From the IMG/VR virus record IMGVR_UViG_3300020731_000064, positions 1 through 29,013 of that record: DNA of 29,013 nt. One strand, given 5' to 3'. Positions 7,959-14,446 of this stretch are shown piece after piece (position 1 is the stretch's first letter; every line of letters starts with the position of its first letter). The DNA is from a virus. The notes under the pieces are model-generated. The model was not told the origin of the DNA and did not search any database. It saw only the letters and a list, made by a program, of their open reading frames with translations. A program made the position numbers and the translations under genes.

Positions 7959-8557
7959 TATCTCATCCTGCCTTTGGTGTGGCCACGCTTTGCAATACCA
8001 TCACGATGATTGAACTTTACTGTGATGCTTTTATCGCCGCGTTTTTCAGCCGCCTTGACAGCCGCAGATGCACTTTTGTAATGCGTGATTTTCCCACCAC
8101 GTTTCTTACCCATTTCTTTGGTTACATTGTCGTAAGCCTCATCGATTTTGGCTTGCTGCAAACGCTCGTCGCGCTCCGCCTTTAGTTGCCGTTCGGTTTC
8201 GGGCGTCATATAATTTGGGCTATTGACTTCAGCTATTTGCGCAGCTGTTGGTCCGCCTTGTCCACCGCGGCCAGCTCCTGCTGTGCTGCCGCCTTGAGCA
8301 TACTTAGTTTTTCCGCCTTTTTTATAGCCTTCGTTTTCGCTTAATTGACCAGTAATTAAGCTATCAGTGTCTACGCCTCTTGCATCAAGCCTATCTTTTG
8401 CCATGCCCGGCCCCATAGATCTGATTCTGCTATATGGTGAATCTTTGCCTACAGCCTGTTCTTTTGTGTAGTACAAATGTTTTTTAATATCAGCAACATC
8501 AGCATTGGTTTGCCTTTGTTTTTTTGCGCTTTCAATATCATCATCATACGTTGCCAT
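7958..8557 (-). CDS. Lys/Gly-rich protein with AEKRGDK and ADG-TKG modules
   Basis: A 199-residue charged protein. It has an N-terminal helical part (MATYDDDIESAKKQRQTNAD), a Gly-rich centre (GGSTAGAGRGGQGGP), a charged helix (ERQLKAERDERLQQAKIDEA), then the module SASAAVKAAEKRGDKSITVKF shared with the 4891-5226 product, and the tail HRDGIAKRGHTKGRMR shared with two other genes in this cluster. The mix of modules suggests shuffling among the small genes. No enzymatic motif is seen. Confidence 0.7.
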   Translation of the reverse strand: MATYDDDIESAKKQRQTNADVADIKKHLYYTKEQAVGKDSPYSRIRSMGPGMAKDRLDARGVDTDSLITGQLSENEGYKKGGKTKYAQGGSTAGAGRGGQGGPTAAQIAEVNSPNYMTPETERQLKAERDERLQQAKIDEAYDNVTKEMGKKRGGKITHYKSASAAVKAAEKRGDKSITVKFNHRDGIAKRGHTKGRMR

Positions 8558-8558
8558 A

Positions 8559-8849
8559 TTACACCATCTTTCCTTTAGTCAATCCTCTGATTGCACAACC
8601 ATCAGCGCAATGCCAAGCCCGTAGGCTTTTGTTAATACGGCTATCTGGATCATTTGCAGTTTTGGCTGACGTTAATTTCTTTTTCATTCCCGTCATTCTT
8701 GCGCAAAAGCTTTTCTTCCTTGATCCGCCCTCGGGTTGGGGAGGCTTTAAATTCATCCCCTCCTTCTTTGCGGATGCCCGACCCTTGGCGTTTAGACCGC
8801 CATTCGGATTCTTCCCTTCTTTGCGTTGCCATGCGGGTGACTTAGCCAT
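8559..8849 (-). CDS. Small basic protein of the 'SPAWQRKEGKNPxGGLN' family
   Basis: A 96-residue protein starting MAKSPAWQRKEGKNPNGGLN, a conserved opening of small phage proteins (I recall the family as DUF6321; not checked). A second conserved block is RKKSFCARMTGMK, and the end CADGCAIRGLTKGKMV is shared with neighbours. I chose the ATG at 8849, which overlaps the upstream stop by 8 bases, because the family begins there; an in-frame ATG at 8873 would add 8 residues. Neither has a strong Shine-Dalgarno. Function unknown. Confidence 0.65.
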   Translation of the reverse strand: MAKSPAWQRKEGKNPNGGLNAKGRASAKKEGMNLKPPQPEGGSRKKSFCARMTGMKKKLTSAKTANDPDSRINKSLRAWHCADGCAIRGLTKGKMV

Positions 8850-9126
8850 AACAGATTGTGCAAGAATTTGCATTGGTTAAAGAAGCATAAACACCGTTAT
8901 AAGCAAGTAAACCCTCGCCGGGCAACAGCACAGGGATTGCTACTACGTTTGCGCCAAAATCAAACTGCCACAAAATGTTACCGGATGCTGCGGATGCATT
9001 ATCATAAAGAATAATTGTTCCAGCAGTGCCGTTGCTATTGAATGTAATTTGTTTTACTCGGCAACGAGTGGTAACCAACGCAGCAGATGTGTTGGTATGC
9101 GCTGACTTAACGTCATATTGCATCAT
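8842..9126 (-). CDS. Small beta-rich virion protein
   Basis: A 94-residue protein with beta-strand character throughout (RVKQITFNSNGTAGTIILYD, then ILWQFDF, IPVLLPGEGLL). It resembles small head-decoration or accessory proteins widespread in aquatic phages. AAAGGAG precedes the ATG at 9126. It begins 26 bases after a terminator-like hairpin, so it is either reached by read-through or has a promoter not seen here. Confidence 0.65.
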   Translation of the reverse strand: MMQYDVKSAHTNTSAALVTTRCRVKQITFNSNGTAGTIILYDNASAASGNILWQFDFGANVVAIPVLLPGEGLLAYNGVYASLTNANSCTICYG

Positions 9127-9151
9127 AATTAATCTCCTTTAGATTCAAAGA

Positions 9152-9169
9152 TGGGGGCCGAAGCCCCCA
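9152..9169 (-). terminator. Hairpin terminator after the 9175-9876 gene
   Basis: On the minus strand a TGGGGGC stem closes on GCCCCCA with a TTCG tetraloop, then ATCTTTG. The stem of 7 pairs is GC-rich and stable, while the following U-tract is short, so termination may be partial. It lies 5 bases past the stop of the structural gene. Confidence 0.7.
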
Positions 9170-9174
9170 GAAGA

Positions 9175-9876
9175 TCAGTCAAAGTTACCGTAGGGGTAAG
9201 TTGTTGAGTTGCCGATGTTCAAGTCAGCCTGTGTATACCTAATGGTAATATTAAACTGTCCTGCGTTAACAGAAGTCAAGCTTGCCACAGTCATCTTTAA
9301 AGTAACCACAACTTGTGAGAACCAAGTAGGCTGTTGACCAGGCTGAATGTTTTGAACATCTTGTAGAGTGCCATTTGCATTATCCAACTGAGTCGCTGTG
9401 TAAGTAGCATTTGTACGACCGGCTGCTGTAATAGCGGCCATCGTTGCATACACTCCAGTTGACGTTGCAAAGCTGTTGGAAATGTACGCTTGTGTAGATG
9501 TAACAGCATTTGTGCCATCGGTAGGTGTTGTACCTTGATCCACAATCACATCAATGATGTTTGAATTGTAAGGAATCAAGAATACTGCGCCGCGATAGTT
9601 AGTGCCGCTTGTATCCGCCGTAGGAGCTGAAGCTACTGTTGGGCCACTTGTGCTGTACACGCCAGACTGGGGAGTCCAGATTGTGCCAGTATTGTTGGGA
9701 ATGTTGTTTGAGCTTACAAACGTACCAGATGCGCCACCATAGTTGGTAGTTCCTGGAGTTGTAACTGAAAAATCTAAAAAAGCATTTTGAACTAATTCAA
9801 CGGTACCAGCATTACGCTGTGAGCCAAATCGTTGTGTCGCGGCCAGAATTGGGCCTTCAAAGGTACTGCGTCCCAT
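9175..9876 (-). CDS. Virion structural protein, own promoter and terminator
   Basis: A 233-residue Thr/Ser/Asn-rich protein beginning MGRSTFEGPILAATQRFGSQ, with a beta-rich centre and end (VVVTLKMTVASLTSVNAG, then FNITIRYTQADLNIG). No enzyme motif. It has a consensus-like promoter upstream and a hairpin terminator downstream, so it can be made as a single abundant message. This fits a high-copy virion protein such as a decoration or head fibre protein (inference). AAGGAA precedes the ATG at 9876. Confidence 0.75.
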   Translation of the reverse strand: MGRSTFEGPILAATQRFGSQRNAGTVELVQNAFLDFSVTTPGTTNYGGASGTFVSSNNIPNNTGTIWTPQSGVYSTSGPTVASAPTADTSGTNYRGAVFLIPYNSNIIDVIVDQGTTPTDGTNAVTSTQAYISNSFATSTGVYATMAAITAAGRTNATYTATQLDNANGTLQDVQNIQPGQQPTWFSQVVVTLKMTVASLTSVNAGQFNITIRYTQADLNIGNSTTYPYGNFD

Positions 9877-9965
9877 GATATTTCCTTATGCAAAAGAACT
9901 CTTGTTAATCGTTGCATCGTCTGCTGGGCCAGTGGCAACAAGAGAAAAAGTCCCAGACAACCTAC

Positions 9966-9993
9966 AATATACACTATACACGCATGGTGTCAA
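9966..9993 (-). promoter_or_regulatory. Sigma70-type promoter for the 9175-9876 gene
   Basis: On the minus strand, TTGACA (9988-9993) and TATATT (9966-9971) are separated by 16 bases. The -35 matches the consensus fully and the -10 in five of six positions. The -35 lies inside the last codons of the HNH endonuclease gene and directly abuts a one-mismatch copy of the CAACTTGTTG 10-mer (AAACTTGTTG). Confidence 0.7.
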
Positions 9994-10552
9994 CAAGTTT
10001 GTTAGACTTTTTTAAATTCTCTTCTTGGGTGATAACACGCAGATTCCAAGGCACATGTAGACCACATACAGACTCTGAGATGAGCGGAATAATATGGTCA
10101 ACTACATACCTTTGCCCAGCTATTTTACTGAGCTCTTGCGCCTTTAAATACAGATTTCGCATGGCCAGCTTTTGTTCTGGCGTTATCCACTTGGGTGTGG
10201 CATTCCTATGTCTGCGCTTGCGTACACTAGTAAGAGCTTTATAGTATTCAGGATTATTTTCTTTGTGTCGTAATTTATATTGGTTTACTTCTTCTTTTGG
10301 ACGTGCATTTGCCCTGGCTTTTACCATGTTTTTATTGCGCTCATAGTATCTACGTCCAGCTTCTTTTGCTGCCTCCGACTTTGGTTTCTCCTTGCGTTTT
10401 TCATTATCAATCTTCCAGTCTTCTTTCATGCACTCTACACACGATCCTTTGGTCTTGCGTAAAGCAATATGCCCACGACTACAGGCAATACCAGTAAAGT
10501 AAAACTTTGCTCCCGTTGATTTAGCTTCTGCGCGATTGTCTGGGTATTCCAT
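9974..10552 (-). CDS. Free-standing HNH homing endonuclease
   Basis: A 192-residue protein with an N-terminal zinc site (Cys24, His28, Cys38, Cys41 in ACSRGH and GSCVECMK) and a C-terminal HNH core: VVDHIIPL with Asp152-His153, then GLHVPWNL with His166 and Asn170, and ENLKKSNK. These residues bind the metal and cut DNA in HNH nucleases. It interrupts the virion operon between the capsid gene and the 9175-9876 gene and has a strong AGGAGGAG site and a TATAAT upstream. Free-standing HNH genes of this sort are mobile and spread by cutting allelic sites. The target is unknown. Confidence 0.9.
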   Translation of the reverse strand: MEYPDNRAEAKSTGAKFYFTGIACSRGHIALRKTKGSCVECMKEDWKIDNEKRKEKPKSEAAKEAGRRYYERNKNMVKARANARPKEEVNQYKLRHKENNPEYYKALTSVRKRRHRNATPKWITPEQKLAMRNLYLKAQELSKIAGQRYVVDHIIPLISESVCGLHVPWNLRVITQEENLKKSNKLVDTMRV

Positions 10553-10580
10553 ATACTCCTCCTGTGTTACGATACAGGGA

Positions 10581-10586
10581 ATTATA
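10581..10586 (-). promoter_or_regulatory. Candidate -10 box for the HNH gene
   Basis: A perfect TATAAT on the minus strand, 28 bases before the HNH start codon. The -35 is weak (CTCACA at a 19-base spacing falls in the terminator hairpin), so this is only a candidate. It lies within an inverted repeat (GTGTTA ... TAACAC, 10564-10590). Confidence 0.4.
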
Positions 10587-10596
10587 ACACATAAAA

Positions 10597-10617
10597 AAGG
10601 GCCCTTGTGAGGCCCTT
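10597..10617 (-). terminator. Rho-independent terminator after the major capsid gene
   Basis: On the minus strand AAGGGCC and GGCCCTT form a perfect 7-pair stem with a 7-base loop, followed by a run of Ts (TTTT directly after the stem). It lies 28 bases after the capsid stop and just before the HNH gene, so it separates capsid expression from the mobile nuclease. Confidence 0.85.
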
Positions 10618-10628
10618 CTTAATCAACC

Positions 10629-10641
10629 TAAGTTGTTGATT
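10629..10641 (-). repeat. 13-mer AATCAACAACTTA, minus-strand copy
   Basis: The same 13-mer lies on the plus strand at 19369 and 20260 (there extended to AATCAACAACTTAC). Here it overlaps an inverted repeat (AATCAAC / GTTGATT, 10621-10641) just after the capsid stop codon. It shares the half-site CAACAA with the dispersed 10-mer. Confidence 0.6.
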
Positions 10642-10644
10642 TTA

Positions 10645-11547
10645 TTAGTATGATCCGTAAATACCTAGTGGGTCGGACCAACCAAAAGAGTAACGTTCTC
10701 TAGATTTGTAGCGAACGTTCCCTGTATCGAAATCTCCATCCATTGAATTCTGGAGAGGTGTACGCTCGAAATGCTTCAAGCCATTTGGCACATCAGTGGT
10801 TAGGAACCAAGCATTGGTAGCTGTCAAGAAGTGGTTAACTGTGTAACCCTCTGGAATCGAACCATTGTTCTTCAACGCGTTGATGTCGTTGTTGTTTGTA
10901 CCAACACGCAATTCTGTGTCGAGCAAACGGGTTGCAACGAACATTAGAGCTGGTGGAACAATCAACTTCTTGGGGCGTGCGGCGATCAAAAGACCACGCT
11001 CGTCTGTCCAAGCTGCGATTTGAATGACGGCATTCTCAAGAGAAGTCTCGTTCAAGTCAGCAGGGGTAGACGCAGTGTTGGAGTTTGTGCCACCGTTCAC
11101 CAAGGGATGAGCAGTATTCAACAAAGATACACCATCACCGCCGACATAAGCGGCGTTGTAAGCATTGTTCAAAACTGCGGCAGCTTTGACTTGCTTGGTG
11201 TATGCCATAGCACGGGCCAAACCTTTGGTGTAACGAGCAGACAAGCTGTCGTACAAGTTATCTTCAATCGCCTCTTCAGTGATTGAGAAACCCAAAGCAA
11301 TGGTTTCGTGGTTATAGCGAGCTGTAAATGCCTCTTGCGCATTGTCGTAGCTGATGGCTGTGCCCTCGGCCTTGACTGGTGCGGCTGAGAAGCCTGACAG
11401 TTTTGTCTCTTCTTCAAAGCTACGCTCTGATTTCTCAGTTTCGTAGATCTCTTTGTGCTCTTCGCCGTAACGGGCGTACTCTAGACCGAACAATGCGTTC
11501 AAACCAGGGAGCAACTCTTTAAGCAGTTGTGCGCGTGAAATAGCCAT
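10645..11547 (-). CDS. Major capsid protein
   Basis: A 300-residue protein with the features of Mu gpT-like / HK97-fold major head proteins: the N-terminal region LLKELLPGLNALFGLEYARY, an E-loop-like acidic segment (ETEKSERSFEEE), GFSITEEAIEDNLYD in the middle, the conserved LLNTAHPLVNGG, then AARPKKLIVPPALMFVATRL, and a C-terminal GWSDPLGIYGSY. AAGGAGC lies upstream of the start, and a strong terminator follows the gene, both fitting high expression. It follows scaffold and putative decoration genes, the standard head order. Confidence 0.9.
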   Translation of the reverse strand: MAISRAQLLKELLPGLNALFGLEYARYGEEHKEIYETEKSERSFEEETKLSGFSAAPVKAEGTAISYDNAQEAFTARYNHETIALGFSITEEAIEDNLYDSLSARYTKGLARAMAYTKQVKAAAVLNNAYNAAYVGGDGVSLLNTAHPLVNGGTNSNTASTPADLNETSLENAVIQIAAWTDERGLLIAARPKKLIVPPALMFVATRLLDTELRVGTNNNDINALKNNGSIPEGYTVNHFLTATNAWFLTTDVPNGLKHFERTPLQNSMDGDFDTGNVRYKSRERYSFGWSDPLGIYGSY

Positions 11548-11562
11548 TTAAGTGCTCCTTAA

Positions 11563-12429
11563 TTAAACGCCAGCAGTGTTAGTCATACCTTGGAATGATT
11601 GATTCCATACGACTAAAACTTCAGGATAACCAACAAAAGAAACTTGTGAACCAGATGCCAAAGTGACAGCGGAATTCACAGTTACCGTAGTTCCACTTAC
11701 AGTCACTACAGAAATATAGTTACCTTGAGCGGAACCTGTGCCTGTTGAACAAATCAACTGCATTCCGGGCTGGATCGCAGTATTGGCCGCAGTCAATGTC
11801 ACAGTTGTGCTTGAACCAGAGGTAGAAGCAGTAGCAGAAACAGAGACGGCAGTATCTTGCACCAAGCTAACTACACGGAAAGGCAACAATGTTGCAATGC
11901 GTGTGTTACCAGAAGTACCAGAACTAACAACTGCACCAGACACGGCCATAGCTGAATCACCAGTAATGGTGTTACCTGCTGTACCTGTTACGGCATAGAG
12001 GTTAGTACCAATAAAGGTGGCGTTAGCATAGCCAACTGTAGAAGCTGTGTTGGACAAGGAAGTACCTTGAGCAACCATCACTGCCTTGAACACAACGCGT
12101 GGATCGTCAATAACGTATCCAACGGCATAGTTAGACGATGTGCTTGCGGGCCAGTACTGACCGCGAACGATCTGACTGGATGAGTTTGTGTACTCTGCAC
12201 CAACAAAAATGCCCAAAGTACCCGCTACTGGAGTAGCAGGCGACGATGCGGCAGACATGGTAGTGGTAACAATAGTACCGCCAGAGAGCTGAACAATGTC
12301 GCCATTGAACAACGATGTGCCATAAGCAGTAGCAATGGGATACATGCGAGTTGACCCTGCGTAGGGTAGACCGCCGAACTCACTGACCGCTTTAAACCCG
12401 TATGGAGCGGGAATAATGGGATATGCCAT
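11563..12429 (-). CDS. Head decoration-type structural protein with Ig-like insert
   Basis: A 288-residue protein directly upstream of the capsid gene in the transcript. It begins MAYPIIPAPYGFKAVSEFGG and has beta blocks (LGIFVGAEYTNSS, VGYVIDDPRVVFK), a pattern of capsid-associated or decoration proteins in aquatic phages. Residues about 196-266 are a Thr/Ser-rich beta domain (TSGSSTTVTLTAAN, then VTVSGTTVTVNSA) that resembles an inserted domain in the adaptor gene at 4025-4894. CAGGAG precedes the start. Confidence 0.75.
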   Translation of the reverse strand: MAYPIIPAPYGFKAVSEFGGLPYAGSTRMYPIATAYGTSLFNGDIVQLSGGTIVTTTMSAASSPATPVAGTLGIFVGAEYTNSSSQIVRGQYWPASTSSNYAVGYVIDDPRVVFKAVMVAQGTSLSNTASTVGYANATFIGTNLYAVTGTAGNTITGDSAMAVSGAVVSSGTSGNTRIATLLPFRVVSLVQDTAVSVSATASTSGSSTTVTLTAANTAIQPGMQLICSTGTGSAQGNYISVVTVSGTTVTVNSAVTLASGSQVSFVGYPEVLVVWNQSFQGMTNTAGV

Positions 12430-12449
12430 TTAAGGACTCCTGAATTAAA

Positions 12450-12893
12450 TTATCTTGCGCCAAATCCAGCACCGCGAGTCGTCGTAGATGTTCTCTCCGA
12501 AAACTTGCGCATCCTGGGATCACTGTCTTTCATGAAACTGTTGTCCACTGATTCCATCTGATCTGCTGCTTGCTTGGCATAATAACGCTTGTAGGCCTCG
12601 AAGTTTTCTACTGTGTTTTTGCACAAAATCAAACCACCGACTTCTACGTTGCCTTCATTATTCCCATCAAGCATCAACTCAGGATGGTCTGCCGCCTTTA
12701 CTGGCTCCCAACCGTCACGTCTCATGCGAGACAATCTGGTGTGATCCGCCTTGCCTAGTATGTGCGTCATAATGTAACGATACACATAACCTGGCTCGGG
12801 TGTAGGGTCCGGCAATTGGCTCGAAGGTTTGTATTCCACACGAACCTCTTTATCACGGGTTTCAATCTCACGAGTTTTCTTAACATCAACCAT
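12450..12893 (-). CDS. Conserved head-region small protein
   Basis: A 147-residue protein starting MVDVKKTREIETRDKEV at an ATG with GGAGG 6 bases upstream; a longer upstream frame is not supported by a ribosome site. It overlaps the scaffold gene by 8 bases. It contains PDPTPEPGYVYRYIMTHILG and RRDGWEPVKAADHPEL, a pattern typical of small proteins found between scaffold and capsid genes in marine and freshwater podovirus-like phages. Function unknown. Confidence 0.75.
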   Translation of the reverse strand: MVDVKKTREIETRDKEVRVEYKPSSQLPDPTPEPGYVYRYIMTHILGKADHTRLSRMRRDGWEPVKAADHPELMLDGNNEGNVEVGGLILCKNTVENFEAYKRYYAKQAADQMESVDNSFMKDSDPRMRKFSERTSTTTRGAGFGAR

Positions 12894-13815
12894 TTTGTGC
12901 CTCCAATTTCTGTTGTTCAAGGTAATACTTCTTGGGATCAAGATTAAATTTCTTCACTAACGCAGCTTGCGTCGGTGTTAATTGAACCTTTTTCACGCCT
13001 GAAGATCGTGACGCTGGAGCAACAACATTCGAAGGACGCTTTGCGGCTTGTGCCGGTTTTTGTTCGCCGAAAACTTCCGGGAACGTGTTTTTGATGCGTG
13101 AATCTATTTGTTGATAGTATTCATCGGAGCGCGGGTCTACACCCGAGTTGACTAGTTTTTGATGCAGCCCTAGCGCAAAGCTGGTAACTTCTTCAAACCC
13201 ATTAGAACCAAACCACTGGTTTTTTGCCTGCCAGCGCAGGGATTTTTCGTCTGGTTGTACAGATTGAGTCTGTCTAGGTTGAGTTTGTACCGTATTTTCT
13301 CGCTCTTGTAAAGCAGGACGGTAATTTTTCAACGATTCAATACGCCATTTGGCATCAGTTAAAGCCTCTTGAGCCGCAATAATGGCATCAGTATCATAGG
13401 CTTCTTGAGCTTCTTTATACTGTTTTCTTGCCGCTATTAGGTCAGATTCAGCTTTCTCTTTAGCAGACGTGGCTATGTATTGATGGCCAGCCTGAACGTT
13501 GCTTTTAAGAGACTTGTTTTCCTCTAAAAGTTGTCGTGTTAGGCTCTCCAGTTCTTGTTTCTCACGCATAGCAGCTTCAGCTTTGCGCCTCTCATCGTGT
13601 CTAGCATGAGTCAATTCTTTGATTCTGCTTTGAACATTCTGTGAGTAACTGGCAATTTCGTCGTCGGTAGGATCGGCAACTTCCTTGTTTAAAGGTTGTT
13701 TGCCTTTGTCCCGGTCGGGTGTGTCATCGACAATTTCAATCTCAACCTCATCATCAATCTCAATTTCGACTGGCTGGGTATCATCGATTTCATCGGGAAA
13801 CTTAAATTCGCTCAT
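12886..13815 (-). CDS. Capsid scaffolding protein
   Basis: A 309-residue protein with a very acidic N-terminus (DDTQPVEIEIDDEVEIEIVD), a long charged coiled-coil (about residues 60-170: RKAEAAMREKQELESLTRQL and following), then a Gln/Pro-rich linker and a C-terminal basic end (KKVQLTPTQAALVKKFNLDP). This layout is that of phage scaffolds, whose C-terminus binds the capsid protein during assembly. It lies just before the capsid genes, as expected. AAAGGA precedes the ATG. Confidence 0.85.
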   Translation of the reverse strand: MSEFKFPDEIDDTQPVEIEIDDEVEIEIVDDTPDRDKGKQPLNKEVADPTDDEIASYSQNVQSRIKELTHARHDERRKAEAAMREKQELESLTRQLLEENKSLKSNVQAGHQYIATSAKEKAESDLIAARKQYKEAQEAYDTDAIIAAQEALTDAKWRIESLKNYRPALQERENTVQTQPRQTQSVQPDEKSLRWQAKNQWFGSNGFEEVTSFALGLHQKLVNSGVDPRSDEYYQQIDSRIKNTFPEVFGEQKPAQAAKRPSNVVAPASRSSGVKKVQLTPTQAALVKKFNLDPKKYYLEQQKLEAQNG

Positions 13816-13824
13816 GATTTTCCT

Positions 13825-14259
13825 TTATGCACGGCTTATGCCGCGTGGGTCTTCAACAACAGCATCGACTTGGTCATCATTGATGAGCCTAAATTCTTTG
13901 CCGAATATTTTAAATCGCGTACCAGAATAGGTACGGGTTAGCACAAAATCTCCAGGTTTACACCACGCACCTGTGGGGTACTTTGCTGGGTCTTTATATG
14001 CGTCGGGACCAACTTTCAACACAAACAATACGGTTGTAGCGTGTTGTTCTTGTGCCGCAAATTGGGATGGGCGTACCAAATCCAGCTCGGTTCCATCGAT
14101 CTTGTCGGAAATGTCTGGCACTCCGCAAAGAATCTTGTAGCCGGTTGGCTCTGGTAGTACAGTGGCCTTCTCTTCATTGGTTGCATTCTCTTGTGGGGCC
14201 TCCACAGGTTGAATGGTTTCTGGCATCGTAACGCCAGGGGGGAGGATGAAATCAGTCAT
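13825..14259 (-). CDS. GroES-like co-chaperonin
   Basis: A 144-residue protein. After a flexible N-terminus of about 40 residues it has TGYKILCGVPDISDKIDGTE, a stretch with QEQHATTVLFVLKVGPDAY, then GAWCKPGDFVLTRTYSGTRF, and ends FRLINDDQVDAVVEDPRG. The block order (VGP, GDFV, then NDDQVDAVVEDP) is the GroES/Cpn10 fold order. Phage versions replace or modify host GroES to fold their capsid protein. It lies between the portal-side small gene and the scaffold. I chose the ATG at 14259 (overlapping the upstream stop by 8 bases); an in-frame GTG at 14271 is possible. Confidence 0.75.
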   Translation of the reverse strand: MTDFILPPGVTMPETIQPVEAPQENATNEEKATVLPEPTGYKILCGVPDISDKIDGTELDLVRPSQFAAQEQHATTVLFVLKVGPDAYKDPAKYPTGAWCKPGDFVLTRTYSGTRFKIFGKEFRLINDDQVDAVVEDPRGISRA

Positions 14260-14446
14260 CGTTTTCTTCACTTTCTTTTAGCAGGTCTAGGAGGTGACGC
14301 TCTGCAATGGCCAGACCCGAAATAAACCCGCAGAGTTTTTGATATTCTTCGAAAGAGCGGCATGCACCACCAGCCATATCATCGGCATAGTTGTTCATGT
14401 CGGTGCGTAATTTTTCGCGCAATACGCGTGCGAAGTCTTGGATCAT
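14252..14446 (-). CDS. Small conserved protein next to the portal
   Basis: A 64-residue mostly helical protein (FARVLREKLRTDMNNYADDM, then FISGLAIAERHLLDLLKESE) whose start overlaps the portal stop (ATGA). Genes of this size and pattern often follow the portal in podovirus-like phages, but the function is not known. No metal or catalytic motif. Confidence 0.7.
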   Translation of the reverse strand: MIQDFARVLREKLRTDMNNYADDMAGGACRSFEEYQKLCGFISGLAIAERHLLDLLKESEENDD

